From Klebsormidium nitens (Eukaryota; Streptophyta; Klebsormidiophyceae; Klebsormidiales; Klebsormidiaceae), in contig DF237076.1 of NCBI GenBank assembly GCA_000708835.1, positions 62,001 through 126,000 of the forward strand: a stretch of DNA of 64,000 nt, read 5' to 3'. The notes under the pieces were generated by a model, which was given only the letters and a program-made list of their open reading frames with translations, did not search any database and was not told where the DNA came from. This document shows, piece by piece, positions 54,901-64,000 of the stretch. Each line of letters starts with the position of its first letter. Position 1 is the first letter of the stretch. A program made the position numbers and the translations under genes.

Positions 54901-57900
54901 ACGCAAGGAGTGAAGGACGAGACCTGAATTTGGGTATTTGGGTTTCATGGTTCAGAGTTCCGGCCTCGTTCGCGTCGACTTCGCTCCTTTCTGAGCATCT
55001 GGAGCGAGCAGATGAGAATGCGAAGAGAGAGCTCACGGCCTAAAAAATATAGAGCAAGCTCAAAACAAAAGCTCTTAGGTTTCTTTTGTGTCTTATGGAA
55101 TGACGTGTCGAAGCAAGAATTGAAACCATGAGGAGACAAAAGCAGACCAGCAGAATTTGAAGAAACTGCCGGTCGCTCTGCGGTTCGGACTGGTTGTAAT
55201 AACAGCACAAATCTGTCAGCGCCGACTTGGAGGCTTTTCCCCAAAAGAACAACCGCTACTCGGCAGCAGGCCCCGCCTCTCTACCCTGCCTTCTCGTGCC
55301 GAGCAAACGTCCTTCACGCTAGTTTTCTTTTGCATCCCAATGCGCTTGTCTCAGATCCTAGTTAGTCCCTTGATTGGTTAGCAACTTAGTTGGTGGTTGA
55401 TTTGTTAGTTAGTTACTTGGTTAGTCAGGTAGCTAATTGATAGGTTTGTTATTTAGTCACCGGGTGATGCCCCTTGTCCTACCTGCAGGTGACACCGGTG
55501 GTCATTTGGCGCCTGCGGGAAGCGCGGGTAGAGCGCGATCACGAGTGCCGCGGTCGCCTCGTTGCTCGTTGCAAACGTCCTCGCGCCGCCGCCCATGAAG
55601 AGGAACCCGAGGGCCATGCTGATCGCCATGTGGTTTCCGTGCGAGACCTCGCCTTCCCCGGGCATCCTTCGTCGCAGGTGGCGCAGCAAACGCAGCGTTG
55701 GCAGGTGCCCGGTTCCCGCCATGACCACGCTCAAGGAAAGGGCGGCCACGTTCAGGCACGTTTCGAGCGTGCCCCTGCAGAAGAAAGACTCTATCTTTGT
55801 CAGTCTAGGACTTTGTAAGGACGTTCGTGGTGGCTTGTTTGAGAATGCTCCTTCGCTAGCACTTGGGAAAGCTATGTAAAACTTTTCTGGTCGGAATTAG
55901 TCTTGGTTAGAGTTTCTTTGGAAACGTTCACTTCTGCTACGTGTCAAGAAGCAGCATTTTCAGTTGCTGACTGGAAGCGTGACTTGTGTGTCCGTCGTAC
56001 ACCGAGCGTCTTCCTGTGACGATGCAGGCTTTTAGCCTTTCACTGGCAGCACCCTGAGATTTTTGAGGTCTCGCTATCAACGCAAGGAACCACAAACCGG
56101 CGTACAAACACGAAATAGCTTGAAGGATTTGGGTCCTATGGCTGGTGAATTCCGGATCGACGATCCTAACCGTGTGAGCATCCCAAAGCTCGCTTGCAAA
56201 GAAGAAACGGAATGTGAAAGATCAAAACAATCGACACTCACTTGTCGACCCGCTTGCTGTCGCCAGACGAAACCGCGGGCGCGCCCCGCTTCTGCGCCAC
56301 AAACTGCATCGCATATTTGTACAGAATCGCGCGCGCATCCTCGTTCCCTGTCCCCGCAAACCGCAGTCCGATTGCAAAACACGCCCCCGCCAGGATGTTC
56401 ACGTGGGCTTGGGCGAGCGCCTCCGTATCCACCTCCCCCTCCTTCTCGTCGCTCTCTTCCTCGATCGTCGCGAACCTGCCTTTCCGTTCCACGTTCCGTT
56501 TGATGATAGCCGGAACCTGCGCCGCGACCCAGGCTTCGGTCGGGGCGACCCCGTCCCACAGGATTAAACTCCTCGCGAGCACTCGTAACAAAATAAAGTC
56601 CGGACGTACGTACTCCAAGTCGAAGTGCGTGTCCGGGATCTTCAACCGGGCAGCCACCGTCGTGTTGTTCGTTTTGAGGAACATCAGCGCGAGCGCGAGC
56701 GTCGCGCCCGGCGCAGTGACGTCAACATTTACCATATCGCCCTCCAGAATCTGTTCCCCGGTCGCCTCAAACTCGTCCGGTTTGGGCATCCCGAGCGCTA
56801 GCTCGCGCGCCCGCGAGCGCGTGCTTCGCTCGCTTCCCCCGGCCAGGTAATGGTGCAACCGGTCCTCGATGTGGAGGTCCGCTAACCCGACCGCCTCGTT
56901 ACCCCGTCCCAAGCAGACTAACCCGAGCGCTAACCCCGCGGACAGGGCGTAACCCTCGCGGTCGACAGCTGCGTCAATTCCAGGCTTGCGCCCAATTTCT
57001 GCAGAAGGAGGTGTGTCTGTCAGCCTGGAGGGCTTCGGAGGCAAAGGGTGCCTAGGAAGCTACTCTCAAGCGGAATCTAACCACAACGGTGGAAGGCTAG
57101 AAGCTCAGACTCTGCATACTGCCAAAAAGATGACCTTTTGAACAATCTTGAGGCCTTTGCATATCCGCCCTTCGCAGGCACTTACGAGCACCATATCCTC
57201 TCAGAAGGACCCGCCAAACCTGCTACGGGAATGGACTGCGTGATAGTCCGTTCGCCTCCGCACCGCCACACCCAGATTGGCGGTCACTGCCTCTCCGTTT
57301 CTTCTCCGGATAACCTCTCGCTACTGCCCCCATTCACGCTAACAGTGAGCGGAATTTTTCCCCCTCAAAATGCAGCACTGACCTGCTAATAGGATCTCCG
57401 TCGTTAGCCGGTGCGCCGACCCCTGGTACAGCAACCCAACCGCCATGAGCGCCGCCGACTGCACGAGGGGGGGTAGTTCCAGCTCCGGAAACGAGGGGGG
57501 GTGCCGCGCGGGGATGTGCAGGTACAGCATTTTGGAGATGACCGGATTGAGCGTGCCGCGGTGCGCTGCCGCCATTCCGAGGAGCACGCCAACGGTGGTG
57601 ACGTCATGCTCTTGCGCGAGGTAGCGGTAGATGTCGGTGGCGGCGAGGATGCGCAGGTGGCCCGCCAGGCCGAGCGCGAGGAGCACGCCGGCGTGGGAGG
57701 GGGTCGGGGTCTCGGGGGTGTTGTACGAGATCCACGTGCGCGTGATCTTGGCCTGCTAGGCGGAACGATATAGATGAGTATACTCGGCTACCATTAGCGA
57801 TCTCATCAAAAAGTCATACCCCTAAGGGAACAAAGAGCGAAGAGCCACTTTTCATTCTCGTTGGCAAAGGTCAGTGTTTCGCTGGGAGAAAATATATCTG

Positions 57901-60900
57901 TCAAGGAGGGGGGAGTGAGAGTCACTTAGAGAGAGCAGCATGAAGCAAGGGTCGGGGTTTCGGGGGTATTGTACGAGATCCACGTGCGCGATCTTTGGCC
58001 TGCTAGGCGAACATATTAGTGAGTGTACTCGGCTACCGTTAGCAATCTCATTAAAGCTTGATTCAAGTGAAAACGGAGGACGCTTCACGGATGGCGTTAC
58101 AATTTTTCTTGCCACCCAGAGTGTGCCGTTCTGCTTCCTATCGAACCGAGCCAGAAAATGACAGCCCAACGTGTGAAAACCCCCCACCTGCCCAGGTGCA
58201 AGGCGCAGCCCCGCGGCGACTCCGTTGTGGAACTCGGGCCATGTGGTTAGATCCGTCAGGCTCTGCCCCGCGCTGACATCAAGGTTCACCGTCGCGTTCT
58301 GCTGAGTTGGCAGCCGCCCCGCCAGCACCAGCTTTGGCACGGGCAGCGCCTCGGTGAGAATGGGCCCCGCGGATGCCAGTGTGAACGCGCCCCTGCCAGC
58401 TGGGAGTGCCGTGGTGCGTTGCGCAAGCTGCCAAGAGACAAGCCACGGCGTTAAAGCAATTTCGCTGGCAAGATGGAAGCAGTAATTTTTTGGGATGCTT
58501 GATCACGGATTCAACCTGCTGCAAAACGCGAAAGCGACAGGACTGTATGCCGAGCTCACCGATCCTGAGTCAACATTAACAGAGATTCAGTAGGTTTTGT
58601 GACACCAATATAAGGTTCGCGGAAACCCCTTGATCTAGAACCCACCCAACACTTTCACATACCGCATCAGCTCTCAAAGCTTGAGTCAGGCTTCGTCAAG
58701 ATGAGGCAAGATAGGTCGCTTTCAAGTCTTGCTTCAGGCTTCATCGAATTTAGGCAAGATAGGTTGAGCAAACGAAGCCAGGCCCCAGACTGACCTGCCA
58801 AAGCAGAGTCTGCTGGTGAGCCACCAGATCCGGGTCAGCTAACTCAGGACCCCCGGTTACCCTAACCGCGACCGGTTGGGCGGACCCTAGCAGCCGCCGG
58901 ACCTCGTCGAGACGCAGGTCGGCACGGAAGCGCGCACGCGCCCGCGCGCCTGCGGCGGGCTCCATCCCGTCCCCGGGGGGATCTCCCGAGCCCTCGAAAG
59001 CTTCGTCCGATTCGAGTGGCTCGATAGGGCGCAAGTGGTGTGCGTATGGGGGGGTCAAAAGAGGCGTGTCGGAGGAGGGGGTGCCAAGGCGGGCGGTCGC
59101 AAGGTCTTCCCGGCCAATGAGGTCGAAGGCGGGGGCGGGCCAGTCGGGCGGGGGGGCTTCTCGGCAAGCGTATAGGGCCTGAACAAGGAGGCGTAAAATG
59201 TGAGCATGTTCAAAAGGTGGGCAGAGATGGCCTCATGACGAATAAATTTGCAGATACGAAGTTTGTAAGTAGAAAACCATGCAGCACAGGGCAGGAAGCA
59301 AGCAGCATTCAAAAGAGATGCCAATGTTGGAGAGCGCTCAGCTTCGCCACGAAAGCTAGCAAAGAGATGGGGGCCTTCAAATATACGATTGACTTGGGCA
59401 TGCCTTTGCGGGTTTCTTGTATCCAGCTTATGTGGAGGCGAAACAGTCGAGTCAGCATGCGGCGACGGGAAAACAGATCGCCGGGTTTGAGAATCACCAC
59501 ACAGGTAAGGGTGACAAGATAACTCTTGGCGATTGGCAAGCAGGAATCTGGCTGTTACGGTAGCTCTCTGACGTCACTTCTGACGCACTTGTGTACGCCA
59601 AAATTCAAGACAACTTACGTGTCGGATGGGCAGTGCCACTCCGGACGGCAGTGTGTCCAAATCGGACAGCGCTATGCCCTCGGCGACCATCACGAGGACG
59701 ACCGAGTGCGCGGCGCTCCTGGCTGTGCCACGTGTCACCTTCACGGGGATCTGGAACGCGGGGCTCTGACCGGCGCCGTGCACGTTCCGGAGGCTCTTTT
59801 CGGACACTAGGATGTCGTACAGTGCGAGGATCTGACGGGAGCGGCTGAGGGGGGAGGCGGCGGAGGACCTTAAAAGGTCGGGGAGCACTGTGCCAAAAGG
59901 CCTGTAGTGGAAAAGGGTGGTCAGAGGAACACATCAAGGTAAGGTAGACCAGGATCCCTGCACTTTGGTCAAGTGATTGCATTGCTGTGGGAAGGAAAAA
60001 GGGAATGGAATGACAAGCAGAGAGAAAATCACGAACGATGTAACATGAGACCAAGATCATAACCGGTTGGTGCTAATGTTATACTAGTTCTTGCTTGTCA
60101 GTGCTGATATCTTGCAGCTGAAAAGCGCCAAGTCGATTGTCGAAGCTCCAGTTGGCAACCGGCCATGGATAAGCCTAAGTAAGAACGGACGCCTCCGTCA
60201 GCAGCTCGAACAGACTGCCAGATAAGCAGATTCTCGAACGAGTCCGGACATCGGCCATCTTACAGACCTTGCTCTGCACACCCTCAGCTTCAGGCCACAT
60301 TGTCGTAGTGCAAAAAGAATCTCAATCGCTGACCCGCTCTTTGCGGCTAAGTCTCCAAAGTAAGTTACACTCACCCCGCCTGCCCCGACCCCGAGGCTTC
60401 TCCCACAGTGTGAACACAATCCTCACTGCCACGTGGCTGCGCCAGCATGTCCCGCAACAGGCCGTGCAGATCCAGGGGCAAAAACGTGGAGTCCAGAACA
60501 GACGTAGGCGACGCCGGTTCCGGGCTGGGTAGAGAACTCCACTCGCGGGAGTAGTAGTCTTGGTAGTCGACGAGGGAGAGGCTGCCGGCGAGAGAGTGCA
60601 AGAGGGAAGCGAGCGGGAACAGGCTCCTGCAGAAGAATTATAGGATGTCAAGTTGCATGGTAGAGTCGCAGAGCGGTGTGACTTTGGGACCTAGGCTCCG
60701 GACGCTTGGGCACGGACGACGTGGCGCGATTTGGAGCGTTGGCGCCGTTAAGCCAAGCATAGATTGCGAAGGCCCCCAAAAAATGCCACGTCATCACTTC
60801 CGACCAGGTCTCCGATCTTGATCCTAAACCACTGATTTCTCCTTGACCCCGCTCATACAGGTCTTGATAAAAGGAGGGACGAGGTGGATTGCTGACCAAT

Positions 60901-63591
60901 TCACGGGACTCCCCTTTGGCAAGACTTTCCAGTGATCGACGGTGGAACTGGCAGTCAATTCTGGACTTTCAATACCAAGCGGAATTCTCAAAAGGGAGTC
61001 TGTGCGAGTGGGCCGGCGGTCAGCTGCTGCAAGTGCTTTCCATCGACTCCTTTCGCCATCACGATGAGACTGAGCCCCGAGAGGAGAAGCAATTTTAAGC
61101 GACTGAGAAAGAAGCCCGCAATCAGTTTATACTGTTCAGGTGCGACGTTGATGATGCCAAATCGGATAGTCGCTCGAGGCAATCTACACCCATCCCGTGG
61201 ATTCAGACTCTGGAAAGTCCACTTTGTAGATCCAACAATCTCCTTATTCTTCTTCTGAATGCTTGACCTGAGCCTGGCCCATCAAACATGAGGCAATCAT
61301 TAAACCCTAAAACTCAAACCCCTGAAGCTCTAAATCACAAATCCTGCAGCGACTGACCTCCACTTGAGAGTGTCCAGCTTGAGGTCCTCATAGACTAGAT
61401 GAAGAGCCTCGACGGCGCGGCGGACCACTGCCAGGTCAGCGTCCGGGCTACCAACACTGGGGAACGGCTCGGCAGCCAAGGGGGTGGCCGGCGATCTCGA
61501 CGTTTCCTGGAGATACAGATCAGTTCTAGTTGAGAACGTCGTTGACGTTCTTGTTATTCAACTGGAGTTCGTGTGTTCTTAAAGCATGGCAAAAGCCGTC
61601 CGCGCTGAAGCCCACTCCCTTTTCCCTGCTCACTTCCCTTCTTGAACAGAATCTCCATAGTCTCCGTCCGATTGGAAGGCAGAGGAAGGGACACTTTTGA
61701 AAGGGTTACTTGAGGAGGAGAAGATAAGAGCAAAGAGGCCAGAGCAGAGCACTGCGGAACCACCTCGTAACAGCCGTCTGTGCTCCAGGTCATTTAAGGA
61801 GAAGAAAAAGAGTTGTTTTGTGAACGAGATGACTCCCTGGGTAGCCTTGCAGCGGCAGGCATGCCCAAAGAGCTCTTAATGTAAGGCGAATTCTCTTCTT
61901 ACCTCGCCGTGAATCTGCAGCGGAAGCTCCAACGCCTCGTACGAGCCCCCCTCCAGAGTCGCTCTGTACAAATCGCTCTGCAGCAACAACTCCCAGTCGC
62001 TCTGCGCTTCGTCGTCCGACGATCTCCGGGACAACGTGCTCCCTTCCGACACTCCGCCAGCTTTTCTCCTGCTTTCCGCCCCCTTCTTAACCGACTTGAC
62101 ACTTTTCGCCTCCTTCTGGCCCGACTTGGCCCCCGGTGTCAACGCAACCACGCCCGTAACCCAGCCTCGAACCAGGCCTGCAAACGCTCCCCATTCCGCT
62201 TCCCCAAGGGATTCCGGGGATGGCTCAGAAGGCCCCCCCAGCAGGCGGCTGACAAAAGCCCACCGCAAGTCCAGTGGGAGAACTAGAGCTAGGGTCGTGA
62301 GGCACGCAGCCACGAGCGGTGATTCCGGAGCCGCTCTGACCGCCGTTCGAAGCACTAACCCGTCCGCAAACACAAGGTTAACCCTGTTCCCAACCGCGTC
62401 CCTCAGGTCCGCAACTTTCGGGGCCGCTGATGTCACAGGTGGCGTCACCACGGTCTCCTTGGCTTTTCTGGCAGGCGCACCTGACCGCCCGCGGCCCCCC
62501 CGAGAGGCCGAAGAACGCACGCTGATTTCGGGTGGCCGGTCGGCGGCGTTTCCGTCTGAGCTGCGGAGTGCGATGGAAGGGGCCGGAAGAGGGGGAGGGG
62601 CGCTGGTCGGGCTCGGGGGGGACAGCTGGCAGACGGCATATGCGCCCATGTGGAGCATAAGCGATCCGTCACGGGTGAGTAGAAGCAGGTCGAGCACTCT
62701 GCCTTGCGCCTCGGCCAACCTGGAGAGACGAAGGACGGGTTGTGAGCTGCCCATCTGCTCATTCAAGTGCATTCTCAGATCAAAAGTGTGTCGGTCAACG
62801 ACCCCCTTGAACGTTGTGGAGCCAACTGCTGCTCAGGAACCTCATGCATGGAAAAGTTTGAGGCCCCAAACAAAGACTGACGGTTTCTGACGCAGACTAT
62901 CTTTGTGGGATCCTGTGCGAATCCGAAACGTGTCAATTTATCTTGCTGCCCATACTCTTAGCGAAGAGGTTCGATTGTGATCTTCGACCTTCAGAAGTAC
63001 CAAACGGTGAAAGAAAAAAACGTTCGGTCTTGAGATGAAAAGCTACAGCTTTTCCTGAACGGGAGATCGAAGAACATGGCGCTTTCGCTCAGCTCAGCAA
63101 TCAAACAAAGCGCTCGCTTTTCCCTTTTTCTGCTCAAGGACAAAAGCAAGGCGAGTTGCGCTACATGACTCACTGCTTCCGCGACCCTTCCACCGCCTCT
63201 GCCGCCACGGCTGGCAGCACGCCCGCAACGGAAACGGACGCCCCTCCATCCCCACCGTCCGATCCAAATGGGCCCTCTTTCTCAGCGTCCGTTTCGGCCA
63301 CCCGCAGCAGAACCAGGCTGCTCGTTTCCCGAATCAAAAGACAAAGCAGCCTCGTCCCCTCTTCGTCGTGAGCATACAGGGCTTTGGCGGCCCGCTTTCC
63401 ATTTGAGGTCTGGGTCCAAATTCGGGTCAAGCTAGTTACAGGGGGATCTTCGATGGGGATAAGGTAGGCCGGGGTGGTTGAGTCTCGAGACGAGCTTGGA
63501 GGGGGAGTCGAGAGTGGGGAGGAAGTGTGGGGGTGTTGTGAGGGGACTGGGGCGGGGGGGTGGACTTTCCAGATGCTGTGGCGCTGGTTGA
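51944..63591 (-). CDS. APC1: Anaphase-promoting complex subunit 1, 5'-partial
   Basis: Fourteen phase-consistent exons encode about 1,750 residues; roughly the first 100-200 residues expected from the family lie upstream, probably outside the window. APC1 is the largest scaffold of the anaphase-promoting complex/cyclosome, the ubiquitin ligase that drives mitotic exit. Diagnostic stretches: NQRHSIWKV (63560), WELLLQSDLYRATLEGG, DLPSGVALPIR-like near 59640, HAGVLLALGLAGHLRIL (57680), SAGLALGLVCLGRG, IPDTHFDLEYVRPDFILLR (56600), GTLETCLNVAALSLSVVMAG (55760), and NDHRCHLQ joined to AFRHLYVLATE across the intron 54673-55482. Exons 8-10 carry the Gly/Ala-rich proteasome/cyclosome (PC) repeats. The C-terminus ends SRFGGADLGG... 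at TAG 51946-51944. Land-plant APC1 is about 1,680 residues, so this protein is slightly larger. Confidence 0.93.
55361..55462. repeat. TTAG/CTAA-rich low-complexity tract
   Basis: About 100 bases just downstream of APC1 exon 10 (gene direction) are built from imperfect ttagt and ggtta words, for example gttagttagttacttggtta. On the coding (minus) strand this reads as many ctaac/ctgac words, which resemble branch-point sequences. It is not a canonical telomeric repeat. Confidence 0.7.
57949..58060 (-). repeat. Recent echo of APC1 exon 8 head with its intron tail
   Basis: The exon 8 acceptor region (real start 57752) is repeated with start at 57999, 247 bp upstream in gene direction. The copy covers about 45-50 bases of exon head (gtacgagatccacgtgcgcg) and about 60 bases of intron tail (gcctgctaggcg, actcggctacc, gcaatctcatt), with high identity and a retained acceptor AG. 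Confidence 0.92.
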
Positions 63592-64000
63592 CTGCAAAGG
63601 AGAAGCGTTTTGAGGTCTCGGTACGACGGTCTAATCTCGATAAAGAACGCATGCTTTTCAACGAAGTATTTCGATCCGACAAGCGCGCAGAAGCCATCGA
63701 TGTACAGAAAAGCGACCATGTTCTGATGAGCGCCTTAACTTTCCGGAATTTTCTCATGCGATATGCCGCGGGCAGCCCACTTCTTAGGAGACAACCAAAT
63801 CCTGAAAGACATGGCAACGTAGCAAGTGGAGAGTTTCTGGTAAGGAGACAGTATGACTTTGTGTTCGTCTTCGACGGGGCACATTCCTACTGCCACACCA
63901 TCCCCGTATAACTTTCTTCTATTTTGAAAGGTGCCAGCGTCATTCTTGACAAAATTTGATATGGTCACCCTCCGCTTACCCGCATGGTGCGTGACTATGT
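63592..64000. other. APC1 intron and right window edge
   Basis: No exon can be phased onto APC1 here. Near 63975-63990 the minus strand reads ACCATGCGG followed by GTAAGC, a possible start codon plus donor, but its phase does not match the exon at 63591. It may therefore be chance, or another exon may lie between. Confidence 0.35.

Larger units (their letters stand above)
51944..63591 (-). other. APC1: APC1 exon table
   Basis: Exons in gene order: 63591-63174, 62719-61903, 61506-61358, 60626-60375, 59901-59619, 59178-58795, 58427-58188, 57752-57383, 56998-56242, 55774-55483, 54672-54470, 54149-53732, 53139-52864, 52339-51944. Junction phases in order are 2, 0, 2, 2, 0, 0, 0, 1, 2, 0, 2, 0, 0. 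The first listed exon needs two bases to complete a codon started in an exon further upstream. Confidence 0.88.

Noticed and set aside
55361-55462. Interstitial telomeric repeat
   Set aside because: The words are imperfect ttagt/ggtta, with no run of TTTAGGG or TTAGGG.

Overview
This is a nuclear genomic window from a photosynthetic eukaryote of the green lineage. The best guess is a streptophyte (charophyte) alga such as a Klebsormidium relative; this is inference. The evidence is plant-like NUP205 and APC1 proteins, many short GC-rich exons divided by AT-richer spliceosomal GT-AG introns, and a probable flagellar (Dpy-30 + GAF) gene, which seed plants lack. There are no bacterial operons, CRISPR arrays or rRNA genes. 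I saw no tRNA genes, but did not scan for them systematically.

Layout: (1) 215-12905, + strand, 5'-truncated: an MLL/trithorax-family (KMT2-like) histone H3K4 methyltransferase with PHD fingers, long disordered middle, extended PHD, FYRN, FYRC, SET and post-SET. (2) 13824-40426, - strand: a complete inner-ring nucleoporin NUP205 gene that I resolved into 36 phase-consistent exons encoding about 1,898 residues. (3) 42465-43196, - strand: an orphan gene of 243 codons. (4) 44542-50052, + strand: a nine-exon, 605-residue Dpy-30 + GAF protein resembling axonemal radial spoke protein 2. (5) 51944-63591, - strand, 5'-truncated: APC1, the large scaffold of the anaphase-promoting complex; 14 exons encoding about 1,750 residues lie in the window. 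Genes 1/2 and 4/5 converge; genes 3/4 diverge. The genes are unrelated housekeeping, chromatin and motility functions and show no sign of being a cluster.

The signal that ordinary gene features do not explain is a recurring architecture I call exon-edge echoes. In at least three unrelated genes, an intron contains one to five tandem, progressively decayed copies of a splice junction: the intron's last bases plus the first 35-100 bases of the following exon, or the mirror image, the exon's last bases plus the intron's first bases. Copies are spaced roughly 60-250 bp (most often 127-183 bp), and most keep a usable AG or GT/GC. The arrays therefore form ladders of decoy acceptors and donors next to the real site. 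In the SET domain one echo acceptor lies exactly 129 bp upstream with no stop codon, so its use would add 43 residues inside the catalytic domain. The ladders suggest that introns here grow by repeated local tandem duplication across splice junctions.

Other points of note are the animal-type MLL domain order, an Ile at the SET Phe/Tyr-switch position, a 125-bp TA-flanked foldback element in a NUP205 intron, and two GC-AG introns in NUP205.
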